Shown: positions 35,638 through 48,712 of the stretch, piece after piece
How positions within the stretch are numbered: position 1 is the stretch's first letter
Layout: every line of letters starts with the position of its first letter
Assembly (NCBI RefSeq): GCF_963675165.1
Contig: NC_087377.1
Location: 8,945,122-9,009,121, forward strand
Origin: Halichondria panicea
Lineage: Eukaryota; Porifera; Demospongiae; Suberitida; Halichondriidae
Direction: 5' to 3'
DNA: 64,000 nucleotides
The notes under the pieces: model-generated
Seen by the model: the letters and a program-made list of their open reading frames with translations, nothing else
What the model was told of the DNA's origin: nothing
Databases searched by the model: none
Position numbers and translations under genes: made by a program

Positions 35638-36344
35638 TATATATATATACTTTTAACGTATTTGTTGCTAAGCATTATATTGGTATTTCTATGACATAAT
35701 AGCATCTCCACAGTATTAATATTCAGGGGGATAGCCATAATTGTGTGGAATGGGGTGCATATGCAGGGGCTTTATTAAGCTCGCAGCGTCAAAATTATTT
35801 GACCGGAAACCACGCCTATTACAAATCAATGAATTTACAAGTAACATAAAAAGTAATACTATGCACACAGAGTAAGTATCACGACAGGCAGTGTGCAAGT
35901 GCACAGCTTCACAATGGCAATTAGTGATCTATCTAAAATAAGCCTATTTGGACAGACAATTTTGCTATCAAATTTCTCATTGCTTTCAAGTCCCTATTTT
36001 GCTCAAAACAACTTGATTTTAGTGAAGGCCTATAGTGCTCAGCCAGATAATGAGATACCACTTCTTTATGTTTCATGTACTAGACTCACGCCAGAGGGAG
36101 GTGCATGGAGCACCCTCTGGCTATGCTCATGATTATTAGCCCCTGATTATTATGTGCACCGTAACCATATAATTATAATAAACAAATTCTACGTAACAAT
36201 AACACACAATTAGTAATGCATATTGTCATGATTTTAATCCGGACTATATACATTACAACACCATAGCTAGCTAGCGACACTTCAAGACCTATTATTATGA
36301 GCAGTGTCGTGTTCATTGTGTTGTTGTTACTTCAGGAGTTTTAC

Positions 36345-37295
36345 AAAGGAGTTAAATTTCAAAGGCAAGGTCTCGCTCCTTTGGATTGACATTATTGAGC
36401 CTACGGAATTACCATGTACATGTACCATGCATACATTTAGCACACAATTTATGTATCGTATATATTTACTTGATTAAATGCCCATCTCGTTTAAACACCT
36501 ATGGTAAAGGCTCTGTCTTTGTCAATAAACAAAACGCCCATCTTAAATAATCGCCCATGTATAGGCGGGGCACTGTGGGTGGAGCTGAACTAGCAGTGGA
36601 ACCAGTTGCAAGCATGGAAGCACAGGCAGCATAGACTATAGACACTTTTTATGATGGCAGAGAGAGAGAGAGATACCAATACGGAGGGAGAAACACCACT
36701 CCTAGCTGAGAGCTGAGAGCTGTGGCAGCAGCCAAAAAGAGCATAATAACTGCGCTCTGCTGTGCAAGAGTTTGGAGTAGACATGGCCAATAAACGCCCA
36801 TTTCGAAAAAGCACCCACCTCGTTTAAACACCCCCTTTACAGACTTCGATATGAAATAAACGCCCGGGCATTTAATCAAGTAGATACGGTATTGTACATT
36901 CCATAACGACCCGGAGTGGAAAACATTCTACTGAACAAAAATATAATAATTATTGTATATATAACAGCCTTTGGGGCTCTAGATCAATACTTATATAGGA
37001 GTATAAGTTTTACTAATTATATTGACTCTGTTGCCAGATCTGACAATGTAGTTAAATTTCAAAGGCAAGCTAGGTCTCGCTCCTTTAGATAAACATTATT
37101 GAGCCTTCAGTAACACCTGACTTTGTCTTATGGGAATTACGACATATCATGAAACAATACATATATTTTGTGTACTTGTACATTTCACAACAACGGAGTG
37201 GAAAACATTCTACTGATAAGTGAAGAAGGGTATACAAATTAAAAGATAATTATGTACAAAAGCATTGCCTTTGGGGCTCTAAATCAATACATGTC
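36345..37295. repeat. Two direct copies of a non-coding unit, the first split by a TIR element
   Basis: The phrases ttaaatttcaaaggcaag, ctcgctccttt, attattgagcct, gtggaaaacattctactga and tgcctttggggctct-like text occur in the same order at about 36350-36990 and 37050-37290. The first copy is interrupted at about 36463-36892 by an element with inverted ends ttacttgattaaatgcccat and gggcatttaatcaagtagat. Confidence 0.65.
36463..36892. mobile_element. TIR element inserted into a repeat (ends ttacttgattaaatgccc)
   Basis: The left end ttacttgattaaatgccc pairs with gggcatttaatcaagtaga at the right. Subterminal inverted motifs 'catctcgtttaaacacc' and 'cacctcgtttaaacacccc' also occur. No transposase is seen. 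Confidence 0.65.
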
Positions 37296-37741
37296 ATAAT
37301 AATTATCAACAAACAAACAGACAAAGTACATGATTACTATAGAAACTAGAACAGTATGTGTTATACAATAAATGCAGTAGTATAAGCTTATGTGAGCCGC
37401 ATGGAAACAGGCTAAGCAGCAAGTTATAAGTATAATTATTGTAACAGGAGCAATAAAATTAAAGTAGACCAGGGGGAAGGGGGGGTATTCCTGGCAATTT
37501 TTTACATACTAACAGGGTATTGAAATAACAGTTGACATTTTTTTTAGCAAAATTTTCTAGTTACTTTTCTTATTTCACCCCTGTAGACTATAGAGACATA
37601 AAATTATATATGCTGAAACTTTTGAGAACGGAGTTTTAGTGGTGTAAACTGCACTAGGATCACAGCAAATTCAGTCAGCAAAGAAGCCTGGAATCTTAGA
37701 AATAATGGCTGCCGCTCCAGCCTGATATGTTCTGTGGCAAC

Positions 37742-37935
37742 CAGGGTGTCATACAGGATTTTGAAGTAGAGGGGGGAAATGAGAAAAGTAACCAGAAAAT
37801 GTTGCTAAAAAAAGGTCAACTGTTATTTCAATACCCAGCTATGGACACTCAGTCATAATTGAAAGGGGGGGGGGAAATTGGAGCTAGGGGGGGGATATCC
37901 CCCCTTTCCCCCCCCCCCTGTATGACACCCTGGCA
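37742..37935. mobile_element. MITE with G/C-run hairpin core
   Basis: The ends cagggtgtcatacag and ctgtatgacaccctg are perfect inverses, with gcaac directly on both sides. The core at about 37860-37918 has long G and C runs facing each other (ggggggggggg ... gggggatatccccccttt ... ccccccccccc), which would fold into a very stable hairpin. Confidence 0.7.
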
Positions 37936-38275
37936 ACAAACCACAATCCTAATTCTAGCGTTCTACTTTAGTGACCCTTTTCCATTGTCACTTCTGCAGG
38001 CAAGTAATTAAGTGCCTCGAAAATAGGCCTCGTGTAGCTAGTAACCCTGCAGCCAATGTGCAAGTTCAAGCTTCTTAGCCGTTGCATGCTAGCTTTTATT
38101 CGACAACGTAGCTTAAGCATCAAAATAATTATGCCACTATGGAAACTAATAACTTGTTGATATGGCAGCTAGGTGAGCAGGATACACAGACAAACCAACT
38201 GACTACTATAACCCGTGGCCACCCACGCACCTCGGGTTAACAACAAGTCAACAGTGCGGTTAGAAACGACAGTTA

Positions 38276-39221
38276 TCACGTTCTTAACTGTTCTCTCAAA
38301 CAAGCAAAAATCAAACAAGTGGCCTCACAATCGTCATTGGATGGCTCAACGGTTGAGATGATGAGCAGCTCCTTGGGTTGGTAGGGAGTGAGGGGTAGAG
38401 TGATTGTGACAGTGTGACTGGTGTCTGTGGTAATGTTTCTTTTGACACTGCAATAGAAAAAAATTCAGTCTAGTCACATTATGTAGTGTGTAAAAATAGT
38501 CTGAAAAATACAAGTAACAAATAATTTATTCGAAATTTGGAACATACCATAATTATGTCCTAAAAATAATTACGATTGCAAATAACCACTTGATCAGCTG
38601 CACAACTGTTATAGTAAGTTCCACTCTCTCGAATCACTTTATATTTACACGTAGCACAATGACATCAGTGACTAAAACTGTAGTAAGCATCGGGGTAGGG
38701 AAATCTGGATAAAGTTTAGTGAAATTGAACCAGTGAATCATTAGGAATGTATGTGTACTCGACCATTACATTACCTGGGTCCACAAGAGAAATGCTTGAG
38801 GTCCCACTGAGAGGTGTGACTGTAGGTTGGGGATGCTGATACAGTATAGGGGAAGCAGCGCTATAATTGAGCTGTGAGTGATGTTGTGTTGGAGTCAACA
38901 GTGGTTGTGAGGGATGGGTTCTCTTGGTCAGTTACCACATAGCCAGTGATGCAAGTTGGGTAAAGTGTGCTGTCGATCCGATTCCATACAATCTTTGGGC
39001 CCATTTGATTGACTGTGACAGTTACTCCATTGATTGATAACTGTATAGACGAACTCAATAGAAATTCGATATTATAATCTCACAGGTATTTACTGCGAAG
39101 TTCACTAACTCCACTAACTTCACAATATACAGTGGAGGTGGTGTACCGCACAACGCTGTAGCTGTATCGACACAAGTCTAAATCACCTACCATCACTGGT
39201 GATGATGATCCTGACACATCA
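38276..39221 (-). pseudogene. Relic of an FN3 receptor gene (duplication copy B)
   Basis: Minus-strand pieces: 39221-about 39085 with DLDLCRYSYSVVRY and a lost donor; 39040-about 38778, an FN3-like exon (NGVTVTVNQMGPKIVWNR, CITGYVVTDQENPS) that hits TAG and continues in another frame (FPYTVSASPTYSHTS); about 38690-38590, with an interrupted FN3 half; and 38447-38276, an open last exon (TDTSHTVTITLPLTPYQPK, EPSNDDCEATC) ending in TGA. The last exon lies beyond the part seen in copy A. The gene family is the same as 1-2020. Confidence 0.6.
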
Positions 39222-39271
39222 CTGTAAAAACAAAACTGATAAATGTTCACCAACAATTACCCTTGTCCCAT

Positions 39272-39744
39272 ATGGCTCACCATTCATTTTTGGCTGTAGT
39301 GCTAGTGCTAGTGATCACCATTGCATCATGTCAATATAGATTGCCTGGGCCCAGAGGCATAATTATAATAATTACTATTGATGACATCATAAACAATAAT
39401 TGCAGGAACAAGAGCACATGGTATATAATTATCTACAGGTGTGAGTTTATACATTTAAGTTGCTTGAGTTTATAGTTAGTTAGACACCTACTGCTGCCAG
39501 GAGCCTGTTCTTGGAAATTGGAGCACTCTTCAGTGTATTCCATGTTGAATGCATAGAACGTGTTCAAGGAGCACCAAGCAGAGCTTTCTTTGTAGGTATA
39601 CAGTTGCGATTTTTCTTATATTTATAAGTGTTGTTTTGTCAATCCTCTCTAGAATATTACTGGTGGCCAGCCATCTGGATCATGGTTGTGCATGGAAGTG
39701 GAACTTGTTCCGGCGTACGTGTGTCTCCTTCCTGCAAATGAAGG
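39272..39744 (+). pseudogene. Small secreted cysteine-containing protein, copy B (broken second exon)
   Basis: The leader is intact (MAHHSFLAVVLVLVITIASC, then QYRLPGPRG). The second exon (about 39493-39594) has a one-base difference and stops after LQCIPC, where copy A reads on. The third exon (39651-39743) is open and keeps a good donor (gaa/ggtaag region). Together with copy A this allows the ancestral exon layout to be described, but neither copy is complete. Confidence 0.4.
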
Positions 39745-40133
39745 TAAGTTTTGTAATAATCATTGCGTAATTAATGTAATTACAGCGCCACCATAATTTA
39801 AGCGCCACGTCAGCATCAGTATAATTTTTGAGGCCTTAAAAGAAGCGCCTACCGTTGCTGTAATTCTGCATCTATGACTTCCTTACACTTTAAGCAGTTG
39901 TCCGACCCATAGCTATATTGAGTCAATAAATGTTGTTCACGAGTCAGCTCTCAACGGTACAGCTAACTAGCAAGTGAAACTAAGCTAAACCACGCCCATT
40001 ATCTCTAAAATGTCTATACTGGCTGTAGAACATAAGCGCCACCGTAATTTAGGCGCATTGCAGCTGAACGTAATATTGGTGTTCTAAAAGATGTGCCGCT
40101 TAGAAATGGTTTTTCTGCCGCTGTAATTACATC

Positions 40134-41990
40134 AATTATGGTAGAAAATCATAACTATTATGTAGGGTTGTATATACACACATCACTGCCACATCATAAT
40201 ATAATAATATCAATTGTGGAGATCTAAGACATATTGTAAGTGTAGGTTTTAGAATGGGAAAGAGACAATGAATAACTGTCTCATATACTAAGCCGATGCG
40301 TTTCAGTCTTATTTATAATCAAGTGAGTCAACAATAAGAAGCAACATATCTTTCTCGACTGTTCGTACTGTCCACAGACCAGCCATGTCCTCTGTCACTG
40401 TGTATATAGTGAATATGGTTGCAAAGAAAATAATGTTTCTTACCATTATACATTTTTTGTTTGACTGTTTGTACTGTCACAGACCAGCCATGTCCACAGC
40501 CAGTAACTTAACTAAAGCAAAACACAAACAAAGTTTTTATAATTATTATGAATGATTGCTTACCTGCCAAATTCTAAAGTATAGGTGTGTCCACGATGCG
40601 ACCAACCAATGTAAACGACAATAATTATTATTGTAAAATACCTTCTGGTCATGATGGGTTGAAATCGTTGATGGCATAAGCATTCCAATTTATATATGTA
40701 CATCTGTATGTGTGCATCAGTACACGAGTTTAAGGTGAGTTAAATAATTATTAATTGGCTCACATTCTCAAGTAGTGTGACAAGGAACCTCAATCTCGAG
40801 CTCAATCAGTACAGTAATAGACACAGGTACATCTGTATGTGTGCATATGTAAACGAGTTTGAGTAAGTGAGTCAATAATAGAATCTGAATCTCGAGCTCG
40901 TAAAGTAATGATGACACAGACAACTGTAGATAATATCATAGGTATACATTTACATGCATTTTATATACCTCGTACTCACCTATTTAGTAGCCGTTGTAGG
41001 GGTGCATATCCTCCTTTTTAGTTGTGTATTCCTATACATAAGCAGCATATGGACCAACATTTTAAAAACCAGCTGAACACTCACTTATAACATTGTAGCA
41101 TTGTAGAAGAAGTCAACAACCTGCATCGCGTCAGAGGCAACCAGATCTGCAATACGAAATAACTCTGTCAACATAATTATTTATATATAACCACATAAGC
41201 ACACCTTGTAGCCTATAGAGCTAGACTCCTAGAGACAGTGAGAGAAGAATTGCAGAGACATCTAGCAGCTGATAAATGGACAGAAGTGAGTATTAATTAG
41301 CCGACCTACTATATACTAGCTCCTCTACTTACTTCCTCTCTCTCTCTCTCTCTTTTTCTTGCTAGCTGGCCTTGCAGTCAGCTCCATAAATAATATAATT
41401 ACTCCATCCATCCTTTAAAGCTGCAACTGAACGAGAAGATCAAGCTTCAACCTTTTCAGTCTCTTGGTGGATTTCGTAGCTAAGCAACTTTCTCTCTGCG
41501 CATACGCATACGCTGGCTGCACAGGCTGTAAGCAGGACGTGGGTGCTACAGGCTGAAACAGGCCGGTTATTTACGGGCTGTATTCAGGACAGGATGTACG
41601 TGCTGTAACGGGCCTGTGGTTCCAGGATGTAAGCAGGCCGTGGGCAATTACATCCGCATACAGGCCCATATTCCGGCCTGTATTCAGCTGATTTTCCCCA
41701 CGGGCTGAAACATTCCCGTGGATTTTTGGCTGTGTAAGCATTCCATGTATGATTGTATGTATCATGTAAAATTAAATGCATGTAGTGAACATAATTATAA
41801 TGGACCTCCATAGAAGACCTCTGAATGACTGAGAGGTCTCTATAAGAAATAAAGGACCTCCAAGTAACCAATCAGATTTGTGACAAGCATTTTCTAAACA
41901 TAGGGAGATACCCTAAATACTTATTAGGTATTGACTTCATTCAAGCTAGCTAGCTAGCTGTGAAGCTGTGACCAGAGTTGTGACTAAATA
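40134..41990. other. Non-coding block between the two directly duplicated parts of copy B
   Basis: Bases 40165-40345 match the reverse complement of 5150-5350. The remainder has no match in copy A. A (tc)n run lies at 41338-41355. At 41515-41720 short phrases of the type 'ggctgta..caggac/cc' recur six or more times in a GC-richer island. No gene. Confidence 0.45.
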
Positions 41991-44900
41991 ATGGACACAA
42001 GATTTGTTTTATTTTTAGTTGTGCTCTTAAGCTGGACGACAGGTAAAAGTTCTTATTTGAAGATTAGCTCTCAGTGCTATATATAATCCCTTCTTGCTAG
42101 TTAATACTTTCAAAACGCTCTACTGTGCTAGCTGGTTTAGATCTAGTTAAAGTAGTACTTAAGCAGTATCCACATGAGTATTTCTGCATGCATTCTTCAG
42201 CTCAGCAACCAGCACTGTACTGTCCCGGTCTTGCAACTATCAGCTGTTCAACTGTAACACCAATTATTTGGGATGGGACAGCTTTTAATGGACAGTGTCC
42301 CCTCAATGGGATTGGTTTTCAAACTATTAACAATGACAGTATTGGTGAATCCTCTTCCTGCGGAGAACTGAATGTGACTATCACCAATGTAGTCACAACC
42401 ATCGATGTGGGTAACACTGTAGTCATTGTTAACTCATCACTGTCTTTCAGTGCACAACCATCTCTCAGTGGATTAACTGTTGTCTGTAGAAGTGGGCCCA
42501 ATGCTGCTGTGAACTCTATGCTATTGATTCCAGGTAGGTATGAGTTGGCTGATAATCAGACATGCTTGGCTGACTCTTCTTTTGTACTATATACACTGCA
42601 GATCCCACTCAAGCTGTATCTGTGAGCCAGGACTCTCTGACAGCTGTGACAGTGACTTTGACGGGCGGAGACAGTCGCTGTATTTCACTGTACTTTGTGG
42701 AGATCACTGAGATAGGCAGCAACGACTCACCCACTATCATTAGCAGCTCTTTTCCCTCCATCGGTGTGACTGGTCTGGACCTGTGTATAGGAACCGCTCC
42801 TTTGTTGTCGGCTTTGTTCAAGCTCCCTCAGGCGTGCAAGGGGGAAGAAGTACACCATAAATGATAGGTAAGTATATATCTAAAGCCTAACCTCTTAGGG
42901 ACTACTCATCACATAATTATAGCGAGTAGATACAAATGTACCTGCACAAACAAAACAATTAAGACAGTATTAAGTGTTGCTTGAGAATTTATGTGAACCC
43001 CGTTCTGTTGCTGGATGCTTTATATTGTCACATAATTATTACATATAGATTGCAAACAAAATGAAGGAAAAAGCAGGTGCATGCAATTTGCAATAGTTTA
43101 TAGATGCAACCAGGCTTGTACAGTGTCATCCGCAAATATTATCAATCGAAACCTGCATGGTATACGGTAGTGGCTGTCGAGATAAGCAGTTTCTTGTGCA
43201 GGTTTGGAAGCGGTTGCAAATGTGACAGCCAACACAACTACTTTGTCTTGGACACAGCCGGCAAACACTGCTTCAGATGGCTGTATCTCTGGTTATATCA
43301 TCTCCTGGACTGAGGGAGAAGACACTACAGTTGGTTCTAGCATTTCAGTCCTTGTATCAAATCTGAACAACTTCCCTTTCTGTCAAGGCTGAACTGTAAC
43401 GGTGACACCCAATACACCATCTGGTCGTCTCACTGTGGGTACCAGTTTGCAGAATGTGATATTTAAGCACCCAGGTACATAGTTTTGTGCCTCTAAAAGG
43501 TTCTAACTCGATCCTACATGATGTGTCTACTTTACAGATTTTGCTGCTCCTATAGTATCAGCCTTTTTCATTCTCCAGTCAGATAGTGTGGTCATTAACA
43601 TCAACTGGCAGGTAACAGGTTGTTTATAACATTCCATCGAATCATTCAATTCTACTTGTATAGGATATCTCTTTAGAGGCAGTTCCATTGAGAATGTTTG
43701 GGTTCAGTAAGATTGGGGAGGGTGTGTGTAACCCTCGGTTTAGTACAACTGGTTCGTCGGTGACCCAGTCAGTACCAGAAGCTCAGTCTGGTGACAGGTA
43801 CACTGTCTGTGTGGTGTTTATCAACAACGAGTGCATGGAGCGTGTGGATGACACTATCAAAGGTGAGAGGAAGATTTTGTGTGCCTATATAACTTATCTA
43901 TTTTGCATATCTCTGCAGAAATGCTTGCCAATCCACAGCTATCTGTTGGTGATAGTTCTATCTCAATAGTGGTCACTGTATCTCCCTCTCCCCCCATGAA
44001 TCCTGACTTCCTGTCCATACTCGCAACTATTGATCCCCCTCATGCTAGTGCTGTGTTGGCAAACTACCCCACATCATCTCAACAGTACATGGTGATGTTT
44101 GATGGTCTCACTTCTGGAACAATCTACACTTACGACATCAGGGTGATACTCAGGAATGACTCCACCCCCACTATTGGTCTGCCGGTGACTGGATCCTTCA
44201 CTGTTCCAGGTAACTATATCTTCTACAGAAAAGTTGTGTGTCTGTGTATTAAATCTGTATCTCTCCTCAGCATGTGGCACAGTTTGTGTAACCGTGGTTA
44301 TTGTAGTGAGTGCAGTCCTGCTAGTGGTTGCTGTTTTTTGCCTAGCTGGAGGCTTCGGTGCTTATAAGTACAAAACCAGATCTAAAGGTACATGTAATAT
44401 GTAACAGATGTGCACAGAATTTTTTGTAACTAGCTTGATCAAGTTCATAAACATGATCTTCCTGCATCCGAAAGATTGGTCTGCGAGATCGTTCAAATCC
44501 GAAAACACAGAGAAGCACGAACTTACGTAAGTGAAAGCCATAATTGTCTCGGTGTGCATGGTAGTGTGTTTGTGTGTGTGTCTGTGTGTGTGTGTGTAGA
44601 CTGTTATAGCTGCTCAGTGATAAATAAAGTGCAAGTAAGAGCTTCTAGTCATGTTTTCTTCGTGAATTTGCAAAATAATGCTTGTTCTCGAATTATGGCT
44701 AGTTTTGCTTACTTTGAAGGGCATTGCAGTCTCTTCAGACTCGTGTGTAGCAAAATCTGTTGATATGACTTAGCTATTCAACTTAACATGTTAGCTCTGC
44801 ACTAGAACGCTACCTATTGGTAGCTGCGAAAGAGCTGCAAAGGTCCACTGAATGCAACAGCCATTTATTATGGAATTTTAACTTTTTATAATCTTCATAG

Positions 44901-45622
44901 CAACAATCAGGATCGATCGTTTCCCACTATCTTGTACCATTCCTGCCCTGCATGCAATAGCAAAAGCATTAGCATTATTGCAGCTGGCTTTCCACCGCGG
45001 CATCAGCACCCGCGGTACTTTCATTTATTGTGCTTTTTTAAACTGATTGGAAGTAACCCAATTGTATACACGTGTACAAAGATGCATATACGTACACTCA
45101 TTTCTAATACCGTGGCAATTTTCTCATTTAGACATAGCTTACCCCCTCCATCTCCTGACTCCCTGTATGCTGACCCCAGATCCATTGAGCACCAGGCAGC
45201 CCTGGGCACTGAGGACCAGTACGCCATGGTCGATAAAAACGGCAAGAAAAACACAAAACCAAAGCCAACTCCACCAGAAGCTGTGTATCAGGTATGTGTG
45301 AAGTACTTGTTGCATCATACACGTGTAGATACTCCAAGGTTTTCATAATGTAGGGTGCAAGTTAACTACCTTGTACATGTACCTTCTTACAACTAGTGTC
45401 GCTTTGTGAACCTACTGCTTTGGTTATTACTATATACCTACTGCTATTTAGTATACACTACCAATCCCCACCCAGGACCCCTGCACAATTGAGCATAAGA
45501 CCACTGCCTCTGGAGCCATCTATACCGTGGTGGACAAGCTCAAGAGGTCCTCCAAGAAGGAAGGAGAGCCGGACGTGATTCCCCCAGCCAGCGAGGGGGT
45601 GAGTGGAGAAGGTCTTGTTTAG
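41991..45622 (+). pseudogene. Ig-like/FN3 receptor, duplicate of 5468-9088, broken ectodomain (copy B)
   Basis: The same 11 exons are found: 41991-42042, 42201-42533, 42602-about 42870, 43202-43474, 43538-43611, 43664-43862, 43919-44209, 44271-44387, 44475-44526, 45132-45291, 45476-45622. Exons 1-2, 5-11 and all splice sites are intact. Exon 3 carries a net 2-base change after LDLC (about 42785-42800) that leads to TGA at 42862-42864, and the original frame would also meet TAA there. Exon 4 has an independent TGA at 43390-43392. A normally spliced product would end after the Ig-like domain and most of one FN3, without membrane anchor. Exon 2 differs from copy A at about two dozen of 333 positions by eye. 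It could still make a short secreted form, or the breaks could be assembly errors. Confidence 0.75.
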
Positions 45623-45663
45623 TATATGCAGTTACTATTTTGTGTAGTGTACGTATAGCGATC

Positions 45664-45669
45664 AATAAA
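45664..45669 (+). promoter_or_regulatory. Polyadenylation signal AATAAA, copy B
   Basis: It lies 42 nt after the TAG at 45620-45622, in the same position as in copy A. Confidence 0.45.
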
Positions 45670-46383
45670 AATGTCCCCATACCGTTTCCATAGTACGTAC
45701 GTGCGTAGTATGTTAACAAGCGTACTGTTTTAGCAATAGTGTTACCGTACTGTTTACCATGCCGTTTTTTGCCTGCGGGAGTACGACGTTGCAACGTAGC
45801 CACGCCCTATCTAGTTGCAACAGATCGAGTCTCTCAGAGAAATCTACAGCTAGATCTATACAGAATATTATTATTATTGCAAAGACTATAAGCTCTGGCA
45901 CTTCCAGTACTGAGCTATTAGTCTCCAGAAGCTATAATATTATCTTACAAGTGCTAAAGAGTTTGGTATAAGGCTAAACAAAAGTCATTGACTATTTTAC
46001 AAAAGAAATGGTAAAGTTGGGCTTGTTGTTCAAAGACGTGCATGCGTAGCGTTTTACAATGTGTTTAATTAGACAGTACGAACGTACTATGCATGCATGT
46101 ACTATGGAAACGTTACGGGAACTTTTATTCATCGCTACTATATATACCCTGAATGTGTAGGTGCCTACTAGGAAACATTGCCACGTATTATACAGTTTTC
46201 ATCCAGCCAGAAAAACATTTGCAATGCGAAGATTTATGGAACATAACGATCAATGACCGGGCGAACTATAAGTATTGTCTAAATGTTACCACAGGCAGTC
46301 ACATGCATGCTGGCTATAAGCTGATTGAATAGTATTCAGCGAAAATTGGCTCTTCCTACAAAATGCAAGGCTTCCCGTTATAC

Positions 46384-46904
46384 TATGGATTGAAGAGTTA
46401 GAGGGATAGGAAACGAAGTGGTGCACGTCATGATTTTACATTGAATCTGCAGTGGAGCCTTGAAAACTATCCGCCTTACGCCCTATGAACGAGGCTATTA
46501 TGCCGGGTAACTCCCTCAAAATAAGAAAGTTGTGTTTCCTCGAGACATCATCTCTTTCAGCAATTTATAACACGCCTACTCCATGAGCCATGTGTAGTAC
46601 TTGCTAATGACTGACCACACCCAGTAAAAAGAGACTTTCCAATAAGTTATGTTCCCAAGGCTGTTTTAGAGCTTTATTGGAACATGCATGTAACGTGTAA
46701 GCGTGCTGGCTATGACTACACAATAGGTATAGACCTTTAAATATAAGTGAGTTGCACGGACTAAGAACAGTTACTTGCAGTTTATTATGCACTGGGTAGG
46801 TATAGAAATAGGTATTGTCGTGATGGCCTCGATTAAACCGCAGCGTAGCGCAGATGTATTCGAAATACCAACTGTTTCCTATCCCTCTAACTCTTCAATC
46901 TATG
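46384..46904. mobile_element. TIR element of the CATAGATTGAAGAG family (copy B)
   Basis: It is the duplicate of 9839-10365, with the same flanking gttatac repeats (46377-46383 and 46905-46911), so it was inserted before the segmental duplication. Confidence 0.8.
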
Positions 46905-46911
46905 GTTATAC

Positions 46912-48577
46912 AGCATATGACTGCCTGAATATTCGTACTCAATCTAATGACATGACATGGTGTTTGTTTTGACCACTGTCTAATGGATGAATGTTTGACG
47001 TGTGTTTCTGAGAGGATTCAGTAGCCCAAACATGCAGTGCGACTAGAGTATCTTGCTGTTGAACACAGCGCTTTTGTCTTGTTAGCAACACTACTGTGAA
47101 TTGAGATACATGCACACGCGCATGGTTACCATTGAGCTAGCTGTCCTTAATACAATTAACCCATTGTCATAATTATGTATTCTATTGTATAAATCCCATT
47201 CTTGTGTGTGTATGTGTCTAATGCCTTAATTGGAGGTAGCGTTTGTGAATGTTGGCAACAGTAAGACGTTTAGTCTAATTATAGCGCTCTTGTGTTGCCG
47301 TAGTCTTAGAGGTACGTTTTGGCTGTCAGAGAGTTTCTGTATTCAGTATTGCACTGTATTGATTGTGCGTAAGCCGCAGGAGGCATGCGGTAAAGTTTAC
47401 CGTGTGTGTGTCTTTATTATCGATCAAGTAATGTCAAGTAATGTTGTAGTTTTACTATACCCTACAATGTATGTGAGATATGAGACCACACTTGTCAACT
47501 GTACGAATAAATGCATGTATATATACTTGTCAAAACTCCCAACTGTGTATTCAATTCCATGGGGACCGTTATTGATAATAACATTGAAATATACGCAACA
47601 GTTTAATTCATCCCAATGCTGCTATAGTCCTAGTTACTGAGAATGCCTTCAGTTTCAGTGATAGTGCAAGGGTGTTCCTGTTTATGTGAACAGCTTATCA
47701 TAGAATGTACAGATCCACCCCCTAATGTTGTGTGTGTACATGATTTAGATTTAGAGAACATGATAAGACCTGTCTTTAAACATTTCCTTGTAGTGGTACC
47801 ATTGTGAATTGCAGTTGTCATAACTATAGCCTCTTGTCTTCATTTCAGAAGAAAAGTGGTCATGCTCTCTGTTTTTGGTACAACAATGATATCTATATTA
47901 CATGTAGATATAGTGAATAATTAATAGAGTATTAGGCCGTACATTAAATCATTCACTCATCATTATATATATGATATACAACACACTTTACTAAAAGGTA
48001 ACTAGTGTTTACTTGACAACCACTAGCTTGCATGATGTCATGTGTAAAACATGTGCCTCTAATAATAGTAGTTGCAATTGGTCATGTATGAATTGTGCCA
48101 TTGTTAATCATGATCGAGTCAGCAGTTACTCACAAGTACATTAACTTGTATCGTACACAATGTGTATTGCATGCTATTCACATGTGCATTGTATAGTACA
48201 ACCCTAACCCACATTAGTCAGCACATTACAGCTGTGGTGATATCCCTCGCACGCATTCTTAATTATATGGTCATGAATTAGGTATATGTGGTGGCATATT
48301 TAGCGAGTCACATCTGATTATGGAGGTAGCTCCACTTATTCTACATGCCTCAATTTCCAGGACAACTCAGTATAGTATAATGTTGCACCCAATTGCCAGC
48401 GGTGCAATAATGAACTTCGATAGTTTCATTGTTACAATGTTCATGTACAGTACAGTGTAGATGTCAGTGTTGCAAATGGACATTCCTATATATGGTGTAC
48501 TCTATACATGCAGTCAGTTTTTTGTTGCTCATATTAACCTCACAGTGTAGGTTATACCTACATGCATACACATTTAG
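46912..48577. other. Non-coding, duplicate of about 10.37-11.78 kb
   Basis: It holds a segment at about 47270-47560 that copy A lacks (copy A jumps at about 10745). An open frame at 47230-47640 spans this piece but shows no domain and is not treated as a gene. Confidence 0.4.
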
Positions 48578-48712
48578 AGTACATGTAAGCGTGTTGAAGA
48601 AGCAACTAAACCTAACTCCAGCCAGCTTCCTCAGGAACTTTATTCAGAGGTGTTTGACGCATTACCAAAAGGGATGGCTCCTAAAGTTGTGAGGAATGGA
48701 ACGAAAAACTAA
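48578..48712 (+). CDS. Candidate 3'-terminal exon (copy B of 11776-11910)
   Basis: It has the same acceptor and the same 44-codon open frame as copy A, ending in TAA, with a few amino-acid changes (I to V, E to K, M to T). The frame is kept, but three of the visible changes are replacing, so selection on it is not demonstrated. Confidence 0.25.
   Translation, partial: STCKRVEEATKPNSSQLPQELYSEVFDALPKGMAPKVVRNGTKN

Noticed and set aside
47230..47640. A 136-codon plus-strand frame in copy B
   Set aside because: It spans a segment missing from copy A, has no domain or splice signals, and is rich in residues expected from AT-rich non-coding DNA.
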